Assembly: GCA_902780635.1 (NCBI GenBank)
Contig: CACZGH010000008.1
Coordinates: 1 to 64,000, forward strand
DNA length: 64,000 nucleotides
From: an uncultured Prevotellaceae bacterium
Lineage (GTDB): Bacteria; Bacteroidota; Bacteroidia; Bacteroidales; Bacteroidaceae
Direction: 5' to 3'
This document shows, in pieces, positions 1-9,001 of this stretch. Numbering within the stretch: the stretch's first letter is position 1; each line of letters opens with the position of its first letter. The translations under genes were made by a program, and so were the position numbers. The notes beneath the pieces were generated by a model. The model searched no databases. It was not told the DNA's origin and saw nothing but the letters and a program-made list of their open reading frames with translations.

Positions 1-1
1 T

Positions 2-523
2 GCCATCGACTTCGACCTGCTGGTGGAGCAGAACCCCTCCTACCGCATTCGCATCATGCAGGGTGATGCCGAGCTGTACAACTCTACCTGGGTGACCAAA
101 ACTGGCGGATACAACAACGAGCAGTGGGGTGCCGGCAGTTATTGCCGCATCACGAAGGATGACGTGTCGTTCCTTTTCGAGAAGAAAGATGACGACGGCA
201 ATGCCATCAACTATCAAGCCATCCAGTACTATCCTGGTTTTGAGGATGGTGTAGGTACGTTAACTCCCCTTGGCGACCTTGTGCTGGCAGCTGGCACTTA
301 CCGTGTCGTCGCCGATGTCGACTTCAACAAAGACAGTGCCAAGGCCATGAGTTTCGACAACTTCACCCTCGAGGGTGTCATAGGCAGTAGCACAGCCATC
401 AACAATGTCACCATCCAACAGGTGAAGGACAACATGATGTATAACATCGCCGGTCAGCGCATCGCCGCTCCTGTCCGCGGTCAGATTTACATCATGAACG
501 GCAAGAAGTACATTGCCCAGTAA
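2..523 (+). CDS. Secreted protein with C-terminal sorting-type tail (5' end missing)
   Basis: The frame is open from the window edge, so the N-terminus lies upstream; about 173 residues are visible. I do not recognise a catalytic domain. The visible part is rich in Asp, Gly and aromatic residues, like a beta-sandwich module. The last 45 residues read 'MYNIAGQRIAAPVRGQIYIMNGKKYIAQ' in pattern, the tail seen on many secreted Prevotella proteins and resembling a type IX secretion sorting or anchoring domain. The same tail ends the next gene, so this is probably another extracellular protein of the pectin locus. A strong hairpin follows the stop. A GTG at 23 is only an internal codon. The function is unknown; export is inferred from the tail alone. 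Confidence 0.75.
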   Translation, partial: AIDFDLLVEQNPSYRIRIMQGDAELYNSTWVTKTGGYNNEQWGAGSYCRITKDDVSFLFEKKDDDGNAINYQAIQYYPGFEDGVGTLTPLGDLVLAAGTYRVVADVDFNKDSAKAMSFDNFTLEGVIGSSTAINNVTIQQVKDNMMYNIAGQRIAAPVRGQIYIMNGKKYIAQ

Positions 524-547
524 TTAAACGTTATAGGAATTAAGAAG

Positions 548-587
548 AAGGAGTTAAGTAGTCAAGCCAAATGCTACTTAACTCCTT
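548..587 (+). terminator. Hairpin terminator after the first gene
   Basis: Two perfect 14-nt arms (548-561 and 574-587, AAGGAGTTAAGTAG and its complement) flank a 12-nt loop. Only three T follow, so termination is likely but not certain. It lies 24 nt after the stop codon. Confidence 0.7.
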
Positions 588-676
588 TCATATCTCTTTA
601 GCGCCCATTCAAAAATAGCTATTGCCCCTTTAACTCCCCGTCAGTACCCCTTTTAACTCTCCATTAATCCTGAATC

Positions 677-3600
677 ATGTCCTTCAAATCCCTACTCACA
701 ACATTTTTCTTTGCCTCTGCCACTACCCTTATGGCACAGGCAACAGCATACGCCGGAGGCGACGGCAGCAAAGAGAACCCTTATCTCATCAGCAATGCCG
801 ATGAACTGGCCCAACTGGCGCAGGATGTCAACACCATTCCCAATTTCAGCCGTGGGTGCTACTTCCTGCTGACAAACGATATCGTCATCAACGAAAAGGT
901 GAACCAACAGGAACTGGCGACGCTGCAGAAAGGCACCGCCTTTCCCCTTACACCGATGATTGGCACCTTTTCCAGTGATACGGAGTATCAAGCGTTTCAA
1001 GGTGTGTTCGATGGTGGGGGACATACCATCAGCGGTGTCTATCTGCAAGGGTCGGCCAACTATATGGCGTTGTTCAGGGTGCTGGAGAATGCCGAAGTCT
1101 GCAATTTGGGCATCATCGACGAGTTTATTCAGGCTAATGCCTACTTCGCAGGCATTGCAGCCCGCGTTATCAACTCACGCATCATCAACTGTTATGTCAC
1201 GGACAGCAATGTACGTGGTTACGGTTCTAACGGTGGAGGCATCGCTGCACAGACGTTCGGCACGACCAAGGTGCAAAACTGCTATGTGGGTGGCACGCTC
1301 GATGGCAAGAACGACATGGGTGGCATCGTAGGACGAGTGGGAAACGGCGACTATAATACGGTGGTCATCGAAAACTGCTACACCACGGCCACCATCGGCA
1401 TCAATGCCGCACGAACCAATAAAGCGGGTGTGACGGCGACCAACTCAGCCGGCTCCACCGTGCGCAACTGTTACTTCACCGCCGATGCTGGAGCCGATGC
1501 CGTATGGCCTGCACAAGACTCTGGCACGACGTCGGGTTGTGAACTGATGACACTTGGTCAGATGCAGACCGACGATTTCCTGGCTCTGCTCAACGAAAAC
1601 TCCAAACTCATTCCTGGCGCCTGCCGGTGGCAGAGGGGCGAGGCGACTCCCATACATGACTATTCTGAGGCGACTCCCGATACAGGTCGGCGTGATGTCT
1701 CGGCCATGGCTACCGACCCCATACCTGCCAATGGCGATGTGCATGCCGACATGGACGGTTCGTCGCCTGTTCTGAGTTGGACGGCTGCACGCGATGGAAA
1801 GACCGTCAAGCAGTATTTCCATCTGGGCACCGACTCCACCGCTATCGCCAATGCCTTGCCCACCAACGCACTGGCCGTTTTGGGCGCGGAAACCAATTAC
1901 GAACCCGGTAACCTGAGCAATATATATACCTACTACTGGCGTATCGACCGCGAAGATGCCGATGACAATATCACCATGGGCGACGTGTGGGCGTTCCAAC
2001 CCCGTCATCTGGCGTTCCCGGGGGCGGAGGGTTACGGACGGTTCGCACGTGGCGGACGAGGTGGCCATGTGGTCTATGTCACCAAACTGGATGATGATGG
2101 CAGCGAGGGGACACTGCGCTGGGCGCTGACCAACGGTAGCGGACCGCGCACCGTCTTGTTCCGCGTGTCGGGCATCATCGATATGGAATACAAAACCTGT
2201 TGGGTGGATGACCAAGTGACCATCGCCGCACAGACGGCACCGGGAAAAGGCATCTGCATCAAGCACGCCGACATCGGGGTGGGCTCTGACAATATCGTGC
2301 GCTTTCTCCGGGCTAGGAGGGGACTGGGCACCAGCGATGAAACCGGAAATGCCATCGGCACCGTCTATTCCGACCATACCATCCTGGACCATGTGACTGC
2401 CTCGTGGGGCACAGACGAGACTTTCTCCAGCCGTGGCTCAAAGAATATCTCTTTCCAGCGGTCGATGATCAGCGAGGCACTGGGCATAGCCGGGCATCGC
2501 AACTACCCGGCTGGCACCAACCACGGCTATGCGGCTACCATCGGAGGCGATATCGGCTCGTTCCACCACAACCTGCTTGCGCACTGCGAGGGACGTAACT
2601 GGTCGATGGGCGGCGGCACGGATGCCAACGGCGAATATGCCGGGCGACTCGATATCTTTAATAATGTGGTCTACAACTGGCATGAACGAACCACTGACGG
2701 TGGTGCGCATGAGGTCAATTTCGTTGGCAACTATTATAAGATGGGTGCCGACACCAAAGAAAAATGCTTGTTCTCGCTGGATATTGAGGGCAACCTGAAG
2801 GGTACACAGAGCGCCTACGTCAGTGGCAATGTGCGCGACAACCGCGACGGGTCGCTCACCGTCGACAAAGAGGGTGACACCTATCGGATGCGCATACGCG
2901 ACGGCCGACCATCGGTCGATTGGCAATACTTTGTGGATGCGCCGTTCTTCCCCTCTTACGCTACCATTGAGACGGCAAGCGAGGCCTATAAGAGTGTGCT
3001 GAGTGACGTGGGTGCCAACCAACCCTTGCAGGACCTGACCGACCAACGGATCGTGTCGGAAACGCTTTCTCGGAGCTATACTTACGTGGGGTCCAAATCG
3101 GGCATCAAGGGCGAAATCGACGATGAACAAGATGCCGGCGGCTTCGAGGATTATCCCGAGGAACTGCGTCCCATCAGCTATGATACCGACTATGACGGTC
3201 TGCCCAACTGGTGGGAGGACATTCGTGGCACCGACCCACGTACGCGTACCCGCGACTATAAGGAAACCAACGCCGATATGGAGGGTGACGGCTATACGGA
3301 GTTGGAGCGTTATCTCGACTTTATGGCGCAACCCCATGTGTGGCTGGCTCCTGCAGCACAGACGGTCGTCGATGTGAAGAAATTGTTTGCCGGCTATACC
3401 AATCATCCCGCGTTCTCGGTCGCAACCGCCGGAACGGGTGTCACCGCCTCGTTGACCGACGGGTTGTTGTCCATTCAGGCAGGTGATGCCAAGGCTTTGG
3501 CTACGCTGACACTCACGGTCACCGACGCTGACGATGCCAGTTATGAGCGCCGGTTGTGTGTGGCCGTCACGGATAACACGACGGTTGTCAATGACATCAG

Positions 3601-3721
3601 CCACATCGAGGCCGAGTCCCCAACCACGACTCCGATGTACGACCTAACTGGTCGCCGTTTGTTAGTCCCCCATGCCAAAGGCATCTACATCACGGGAGGC
3701 AGAAAAGTCATTATCAAATAA
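677..3721 (+). CDS. Secreted pectate lyase-like protein (PL1 type) with N-terminal GLUG-like region
   Basis: This 1014-residue protein has a signal peptide (residues 1-20, cleaved near AQA). Residues 25-290 resemble a GLUG/beta-helix region starting 'GGDGSKENPYLISNADEL'. A fibronectin-like stretch covers about 330-440. The catalytic beta-helix starts near residue 445 with 'FPGAEGYGRFARGGRGG' and runs to about 800, including 'DHVTASWGTDE', 'GHRNYPAGTNHG' and 'NNVVYNW', typical of PL1 pectate lyases from Bacteroidota. A calcium-binding-like segment 'DTDYDGLPNWWED' lies near 835, and the C-terminus is the 'YDLTGRR...KGIYITGGRKVIIK' sorting-type tail. Beta-elimination of polygalacturonate is inferred from the family. 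With the GH78 downstream it points to pectin breakdown outside the cell. No TAnnTTTG promoter box is evident upstream. Confidence 0.88.
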   Translation: MSFKSLLTTFFFASATTLMAQATAYAGGDGSKENPYLISNADELAQLAQDVNTIPNFSRGCYFLLTNDIVINEKVNQQELATLQKGTAFPLTPMIGTFSSDTEYQAFQGVFDGGGHTISGVYLQGSANYMALFRVLENAEVCNLGIIDEFIQANAYFAGIAARVINSRIINCYVTDSNVRGYGSNGGGIAAQTFGTTKVQNCYVGGTLDGKNDMGGIVGRVGNGDYNTVVIENCYTTATIGINAARTNKAGVTATNSAGSTVRNCYFTADAGADAVWPAQDSGTTSGCELMTLGQMQTDDFLALLNENSKLIPGACRWQRGEATPIHDYSEATPDTGRRDVSAMATDPIPANGDVHADMDGSSPVLSWTAARDGKTVKQYFHLGTDSTAIANALPTNALAVLGAETNYEPGNLSNIYTYYWRIDREDADDNITMGDVWAFQPRHLAFPGAEGYGRFARGGRGGHVVYVTKLDDDGSEGTLRWALTNGSGPRTVLFRVSGIIDMEYKTCWVDDQVTIAAQTAPGKGICIKHADIGVGSDNIVRFLRARRGLGTSDETGNAIGTVYSDHTILDHVTASWGTDETFSSRGSKNISFQRSMISEALGIAGHRNYPAGTNHGYAATIGGDIGSFHHNLLAHCEGRNWSMGGGTDANGEYAGRLDIFNNVVYNWHERTTDGGAHEVNFVGNYYKMGADTKEKCLFSLDIEGNLKGTQSAYVSGNVRDNRDGSLTVDKEGDTYRMRIRDGRPSVDWQYFVDAPFFPSYATIETASEAYKSVLSDVGANQPLQDLTDQRIVSETLSRSYTYVGSKSGIKGEIDDEQDAGGFEDYPEELRPISYDTDYDGLPNWWEDIRGTDPRTRTRDYKETNADMEGDGYTELERYLDFMAQPHVWLAPAAQTVVDVKKLFAGYTNHPAFSVATAGTGVTASLTDGLLSIQAGDAKALATLTLTVTDADDASYERRLCVAVTDNTTVVNDISHIEAESPTTTPMYDLTGRRLLVPHAKGIYITGGRKVIIK

Positions 3722-3842
3722 TGAACTGAAGATTCCCGTCTGTTGAGGTTATGTCTCAAACTTCAAAAATATGTTATAGACACCAATTTCTAGATAAAGA
3801 TGATATTATATCTAAAAGGGTAGGCTTTCAAGAAAAAATGAT

Positions 3843-3850
3843 TAACTTTG
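3843..3850 (+). promoter_or_regulatory. -7 box (TAACTTTG) of the ECF sigma gene
   Basis: TAACTTTG matches the Bacteroidota TAnnTTTG -7 element and lies 25 nt before the start codon. I see no clear TTG at the -33 position. Confidence 0.55.
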
Positions 3851-3875
3851 CACTCAAACAAGCGACATGTGACTG

Positions 3876-4475
3876 ATGGAACAGACAGAGCAACTGATTA
3901 TTGAGCAGTTGAAAACAGGAAAGGAGCGGGCATACAAATTCTTGTATGACCATCATTATCAGATATTGTGTCACGTGGCTTCACAATATGTAAAAGATGA
4001 CTTCTTGGCTGAGACCATCGTAGGTGATGTCATCTTTCATATGTGGGAAGTGCGTGAGACGCTGAATATCACAACTTCACTCCGCAGCTACTTGATGACC
4101 AGTGTGAGGAATCGCTGTCTGGACTACCTGAAGTCACAGCAATGCCAGCATGAGATGTACATGTCGTCGCCCAGATTTCAAGACTTCCCTGTGCTTAATT
4201 ATATAAAAGGGGATGACTATCCTTTAGGGAAACTGCTTGAAAAGGAACTTGAGGGTGAAATCATGATGGCCATAGCACGTTTGCCGGAGGATTGCCGACG
4301 TGTGTTCCATCTAAGTCGTTTTGAAGAAAAGAAATACAATGAGATAGCCGACGAACTCGGTATTTCTGTGAACACCGTTAAGTATCACATCAAGCGTGCT
4401 CTGGTACTGCTCCACGAAGACTTGCACAAGTACCTGACCGTTGCTATTGCTCTACTTTTTGAACAACTGAAATAA
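3876..4475 (+). CDS. ECF RNA polymerase sigma factor (sigma-70 family)
   Basis: This protein has 199 residues, normal for an ECF factor. Region sigma-2 spans about residues 20-90 ('FLYDHHYQILCHVASQYV', then 'SLRSYLMTSVRNRCLDYL'). Sigma-4 spans about 130-185, with the helix-turn-helix 'YNEIADELGISVNTVKYHIKRAL'. It is followed by a FecR anti-sigma gene and an STN-carrying SusC, the standard arrangement for trans-envelope control of a polysaccharide locus in Bacteroidota. It should direct transcription of the susCD genes when the outer-membrane transporter senses substrate. Its own promoter has a housekeeping-type -7 box. An intrinsic terminator at 4493-4521 separates it from fecR. The target promoters were not identified here. 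Confidence 0.93.
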   Translation: MEQTEQLIIEQLKTGKERAYKFLYDHHYQILCHVASQYVKDDFLAETIVGDVIFHMWEVRETLNITTSLRSYLMTSVRNRCLDYLKSQQCQHEMYMSSPRFQDFPVLNYIKGDDYPLGKLLEKELEGEIMMAIARLPEDCRRVFHLSRFEEKKYNEIADELGISVNTVKYHIKRALVLLHEDLHKYLTVAIALLFEQLK

Positions 4476-4492
4476 TTTTTTGAGAAAATATG

Positions 4493-4521
4493 AAGTTCAG
4501 ACTACCCTCTGAACTTTTTTT
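4493..4521 (+). terminator. Intrinsic terminator between sigma and anti-sigma genes
   Basis: Perfect 9-bp stem AAGTTCAGA/TCTGAACTT (4493-4501, 4508-4516) with loop CTACCC, running into a seven-T tract (4515-4521). It starts 18 nt after the sigma stop and ends 29 nt before the FecR start, so it probably lowers read-through into fecR. Confidence 0.85.
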
Positions 4522-4549
4522 ATCGTCATACCAATAATAAAAGCCATTT

Positions 4550-5443
4550 ATGACAGACAACAATGGACATATCGAACAAGAGATCTGGTTTTCGGCAGTA
4601 GATGAACAGCAGCTGAACAGATTTGACAAGGAAGCGGCCTTTGCCCGTTTCCAAGAGCGAGTAGCAGCAACTCAGACCTTCAAGCCTAAACGAAATTTGC
4701 GATGGTTGTCATATGCTGCTGCTATAGCACTGATGGTGGTCGTTTCCTACTTCTCGTTTAAGGGAGGACAAAGTAATCTTGAGGCATCCTTTGGTGACAT
4801 TGTGGTCGAAGCCCCATTAGGGTCCCGTACTCAGATGACTTTGCCCGATGGGACGAAGGTGTGGCTGAATGCAGGTTCGAAAATTACATACACACAAGGT
4901 TTTAGCATTGTTAATAGGTTTATTAGGTTAGTTGGTGAGGGCTACTTCGAGGTAGCCCACAATGAGCTATTGCCCTTTCGCGTCAGTTCGGAGAACTTAC
5001 AAGTAAGTGTACTTGGCACGAAATTCAATTTTCGGGACTATCCCACTGACGCGGAAGCAATAGTTTCATTGGCCGAAGGTAAAGTTGCTCTTGATGATTT
5101 AACTCATTCTGGTAAGGAAACAATCTATCTGACACCTAACCAAAGAGCCGTGATGAGTAAGCAGAATGGGAATATTGAAGTTGAAGATTATACTGTAAGT
5201 AATTCCATCCAGTGGACTACTGGTAACTTGATTTTCGATGGGGAACAATTGAAGGACATCGTCAAGGATCTCGAGCGTAGTTATAATGTGAAGATAACAA
5301 TTGCCAATAAGAACCTGTTGACTCTTCGTTTCTATGGCGACTTTGTAAGGCAGGAGCAAAGCCTGAACGAAGTGCTTGATGCTCTTTCGGCTACGGGCAA
5401 AATACACTATAAGACAGTAGGAGAAACTATTACATTATATTAA
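4550..5443 (+). CDS. FecR-family anti-sigma factor
   Basis: The protein has 297 residues. An N-terminal cytoplasmic part (1-50) should bind the sigma factor. One membrane segment follows at about 51-71 ('LSYAAAIALMVVVSYFSF'). The periplasmic FecR domain (about 85-180) contains 'LPDGTKVWLNAGSKITYTQGF' in pattern and 'GEGYFEVAHN', both hallmarks of the family. The C-terminal part (about 220-297) resembles the STN-like fold that FecR proteins use to touch the transporter ('LKDIVKDLERSYNVKI'). It should hold the sigma factor inactive until the STN domain of the SusC at 5662 signals. It lies 74 nt after the sigma gene, behind a terminator. No separate promoter is evident. Confidence 0.93.
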   Translation: MTDNNGHIEQEIWFSAVDEQQLNRFDKEAAFARFQERVAATQTFKPKRNLRWLSYAAAIALMVVVSYFSFKGGQSNLEASFGDIVVEAPLGSRTQMTLPDGTKVWLNAGSKITYTQGFSIVNRFIRLVGEGYFEVAHNELLPFRVSSENLQVSVLGTKFNFRDYPTDAEAIVSLAEGKVALDDLTHSGKETIYLTPNQRAVMSKQNGNIEVEDYTVSNSIQWTTGNLIFDGEQLKDIVKDLERSYNVKITIANKNLLTLRFYGDFVRQEQSLNEVLDALSATGKIHYKTVGETITLY

Positions 5444-5518
5444 TTTTTTAATAACAATAACTGAAAATGAAGACAATTAGGGCAGTAATCACTTAAAGAC
5501 TAAACAGAGAATAAAATA

Positions 5519-5548
5519 AGACCGACAGACGGGCAGGTCTATCGGTCT
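5519..5548 (+). promoter_or_regulatory. Hairpin in the fecR-susC intergenic leader
   Basis: Arms AGACCGA (5519-5525) and TCGGTCT (5542-5548) enclose a second 4-bp stem AGAC/GTCT. There is no T tract after it, so it looks like a leader structure or regulator site and not a terminator. The 218-nt gap lacks a TAnnTTTG box, which fits a promoter read by the ECF sigma factor. Confidence 0.45.
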
Positions 5549-5661
5549 GAGGATTCTCTGGTCAGCACATCGTGAGAAGTGTCTGAAGAGACCACAAAGA
5601 TACCATGTTTTCTTCAGATACGCAATTAATCAAAGTTTTATAACATTAATTTAACTATCTA

Positions 5662-8600
5662 ATGAACAAGAAGAAACTAATGTCAATGGTACTAGCTCTG
5701 ACCGTCAGCCTTTCGGCCATGGCTCAGGCATTGCAATTGAAACTGAACAACGTCACGTTAAAGAAAGCCATGACGGAACTCAAACAAAAGAGCGGTTACT
5801 CTTTTGTGTATGAGGCTAATGACATGCAGACAGAAAAGACTGTCAGTGTAGATGCCAATACTTTGAAAGATGCTATCGATCAAATTCTTAAAGACCAGCA
5901 TGTTAATTATAAGATTAGTGGAAAGAACATCATTATCTCGAAGAAGACCTCTTCAGAGGGCAATGCTACAGACCAATCAGGTGATAAGGTTGTAAATGGT
6001 GTTATCAGAGACATGTCTGGTGAACCCATTATTGGTGCTACTATCAAAGTAAAAGGCTCTAATTATGGTGTAGTAACCGACTATGACGGTAACTACCAGA
6101 TAAGCGTTCCCGATGATGCCGTTCTTGAAATTTCATACATTGGCTTTGACAATCAGACAATCAGCGTTAATGGTCGAAAGACGATCAATATCACGATGAA
6201 AGAGAATGTACAGACCATAGACGAATTGGTTGTTCTTGCATATGGTACACAGACACGCAGAAATGTAACCGGTTCGATGCAGACTGTTGATTTTGATGAC
6301 TTCAAAAACTTGCCCGTTGGTCAGTTAACCCAGAAGATACAGGGACAAATAGCAGGTGTACAGGTCAACCAAGGAACCGGTGTACCTGGTCAGGGAATGA
6401 ACGTAAAAATTAGAGGAGCTGCATCTTTGTCGACAGGAGCTAGTCCTTTGTACGTTGTGGATGGTTTCCCGATTGTCGGAGATATCAACAACATCAATCC
6501 AAACGAAATTGAATCAATGAGTATCTTAAAGGATGCTGCAGCCACTGCCCTCTATGGATCTCGTGCAGCATTTGGCGTGGTTCTGATTACAACAAAAGGA
6601 GCAAAATCGGGCAAGACCTCTGTAGATGTCGATGCCTATGTTGGCGTACAGAGTGTTCCTGAGAAGGGTCGTCCCAAAATGATGGATGGTACGGAGTGGG
6701 CACAGTTCCGTAAGGAGAATTATGAAGACTTGGGATTATCAGTTCCTGATATCTATCAAAATCCTTCACAATACGGGAAAGGCTATGACTGGTATGACGC
6801 AATGTTGAGGAATGCCATGATTCAAGATTATAATGTAACGATTAAGGGAGGTACTGATAACTTCACTACTTCGGTCATGTTGGGCTTCTTCGATCAAGAT
6901 GGAGTGATGCAGAATTCTGACTACAAACGTTTCTCAGGACGTGCCAATGCAATGTACAAAATAAGTCCTACACTTACAGCCCGTGTAAGCATTGCTCCTA
7001 CTTTCAGTTTTGAAAATCGTCCATCTACAGACGGTGCATTTTTCAGTGGAGGAGGCCTTTTGGCAAATGCTAATCTTGTACCACCCATCATCAACTGGGA
7101 ATCCTCAGATGGTACCATGCCTGTTAACATTAATACGCCGGGTGTCACACAAGTAGAGACACCAAACTGGGTTCGTTCAATCAAAGACACAAAGAACCAA
7201 CGGACTATTAAGCGTCTTCTTGCCAATGCTTCTTTGGAATATGCTCCCATAGAAGGATTGTTGGTAAAAACAAGTGTAAGTACGGATCTCGGTTCTGAAT
7301 TCCATACCTATTTTCAGCCCTCCACAGCTGGCCGTGCTTTTGCAGCGGCAGCAAATTCCATCAATGCCTATCTGTCTGATGCCAATAACCGATATTACTC
7401 ATGGCTTTGGGAGAATACCGCTACTTATGGAAAAACTATCGGTGCACATCACTTTGAGGTGCTAGGTGGATATACTGTTCAGAAGTTCCGCAGCGACTAT
7501 ACAGGCATTAGTGGGAGAAACTATGCAGATGACCGTATTCAGATCATCAATGCAGCTCTTGTGAAGAACAATCCTTCTCAGGATATCCAGGAATGGAGCA
7601 TGATGTCTTTCCTTGGTCGTGTCAACTATGACTTGATGGGACGTTATATGCTGAGTGCAAGTATCCGTCGTGACGGTTCTTCGCGTTTTGGATCGAATAA
7701 CAAGTGGGGTAATTTTCCAGCGGTTTCTGTGGGATGGCTTGTCAACGAGGAAAATTTCATGAAGTCGGCAGAGTGGCTGTCTATGTTTAAGGTGCGAGCC
7801 AGTTATGGTCTGATTGGTAATAACAATATCGGAAACTATACACAGTACAATGTCATATCAAATTCCAACTCAGTTTTCGGTTCTACCACAAATAGTGGTA
7901 TTCGTGTGACGAATCTTGGTAATACTGAATTGGGATGGGAACGGACGGCAGAGTTTGATTTTGGTGTTGACTTGTCTTTCCTAAATAATCGTATTACATT
8001 TACCTATGATTACTACAATAAGACAACTCGTGACTTGCTCTACTCACTATCTGTACCAAGAGAGTCTGGCTTCTCTAACTTTATGGGCAATGTCGGAAAA
8101 CTCCGTTTCTGGGGACACGAATTCAGCATTGTCTCTCATAACCTGACCGGAGAATTCAAATGGGATACAAATTTCAACATCTCATTCAGTGATAATAAGG
8201 TGCTCGAATTATCAGGTCTGAGTGACCAGTTGATAGCATGGACGGGTATTATTAGTACAATCACAGAAGTAGGTGGGCGTATCGGACAATTCTATGGAAT
8301 GGTTCAAGATGGTGTATATAAAGACCAGAACGACTATAACAATTCGCCCAAAGCCGTTGACTCTGAAATAGGTACGATAAAATTCCGTGACATCAATCGT
8401 GATGGTCAAATCACGTATGATGATGTCGATGGTGATAAGACAATTATTGGTAATCCTTTCCCAGATTTCATTTTCGGTATTACTAACAATTTCTACTATA
8501 AGAATTTTGATCTTTCTGTGGTTGCTTCAGGTTCCGTGGGTAATGACATCGCAACACCAATGGAGCAGGGTATGACCAACTTGGATGGTCTCTTCAATGT

Positions 8601-8973
8601 ATTGGCTGATGTGAAAGACAGATGGCGCTCAGAGACAAATCCTGGTGCTGGCAAGTATGGCAAAACGACAGGTGGTACAGGTAGAGAACGTGATCAGTTC
8701 CACTCCCGCTACGTAAAAGACGGAAGTTACTTTGCCATCAAGAATATTACCCTTGGATATACTTTCCCAGTCAATACCATCAAGCATATCAATTCCTTAC
8801 GTTTGTATGCAAGTGTGCAGAATCCATTTATCTTTACCGATTATCCTTATGGAAACCCCGAGGTAGGTGTTGATTTTAATGGTGAATCTCCTAGTTCACT
8901 ATTACAGGGTATCGATTACTCCTCTTATCCTGTTCCGCGCACATTTACAATAGGCCTCAATGTGTCATTCTAA
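5662..8973 (+). CDS. SusC/RagA-type TonB-dependent transporter with STN signalling domain
   Basis: This 1103-residue outer-membrane protein has a signal peptide (1-22, 'SLSAMAQA'). A secretin/TonB N-terminal (STN) domain at about 25-95 ('LKLNNVTLKKAMTELKQ') follows, then a carboxypeptidase-regulatory-like domain at about 112-190 ('GVIRDMSGEPIIGATIKVKG'). The plug starts with the TonB-box-like stretch 'IDELVVLAYGTQ' near 185 and includes 'LYVVDGFPI' and 'ATALYGSRAAFGVVLITTK'. The rest is the 22-strand barrel, ending in 'PRTFTIGLNVSF'. It imports glycan fragments together with the SusD encoded 28 nt downstream. The STN domain, which ordinary SusC proteins lack, ties it to the FecR/sigma pair. 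From the neighbouring enzymes the substrate is probably a rhamnose-containing pectin fragment. Confidence 0.95.
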   Translation: MNKKKLMSMVLALTVSLSAMAQALQLKLNNVTLKKAMTELKQKSGYSFVYEANDMQTEKTVSVDANTLKDAIDQILKDQHVNYKISGKNIIISKKTSSEGNATDQSGDKVVNGVIRDMSGEPIIGATIKVKGSNYGVVTDYDGNYQISVPDDAVLEISYIGFDNQTISVNGRKTINITMKENVQTIDELVVLAYGTQTRRNVTGSMQTVDFDDFKNLPVGQLTQKIQGQIAGVQVNQGTGVPGQGMNVKIRGAASLSTGASPLYVVDGFPIVGDINNINPNEIESMSILKDAAATALYGSRAAFGVVLITTKGAKSGKTSVDVDAYVGVQSVPEKGRPKMMDGTEWAQFRKENYEDLGLSVPDIYQNPSQYGKGYDWYDAMLRNAMIQDYNVTIKGGTDNFTTSVMLGFFDQDGVMQNSDYKRFSGRANAMYKISPTLTARVSIAPTFSFENRPSTDGAFFSGGGLLANANLVPPIINWESSDGTMPVNINTPGVTQVETPNWVRSIKDTKNQRTIKRLLANASLEYAPIEGLLVKTSVSTDLGSEFHTYFQPSTAGRAFAAAANSINAYLSDANNRYYSWLWENTATYGKTIGAHHFEVLGGYTVQKFRSDYTGISGRNYADDRIQIINAALVKNNPSQDIQEWSMMSFLGRVNYDLMGRYMLSASIRRDGSSRFGSNNKWGNFPAVSVGWLVNEENFMKSAEWLSMFKVRASYGLIGNNNIGNYTQYNVISNSNSVFGSTTNSGIRVTNLGNTELGWERTAEFDFGVDLSFLNNRITFTYDYYNKTTRDLLYSLSVPRESGFSNFMGNVGKLRFWGHEFSIVSHNLTGEFKWDTNFNISFSDNKVLELSGLSDQLIAWTGIISTITEVGGRIGQFYGMVQDGVYKDQNDYNNSPKAVDSEIGTIKFRDINRDGQITYDDVDGDKTIIGNPFPDFIFGITNNFYYKNFDLSVVASGSVGNDIATPMEQGMTNLDGLFNVLADVKDRWRSETNPGAGKYGKTTGGTGRERDQFHSRYVKDGSYFAIKNITLGYTFPVNTIKHINSLRLYASVQNPFIFTDYPYGNPEVGVDFNGESPSSLLQGIDYSSYPVPRTFTIGLNVSF

Positions 8974-9001
8974 TATATTCATCAAATAAGATATAATCAT
9001 T

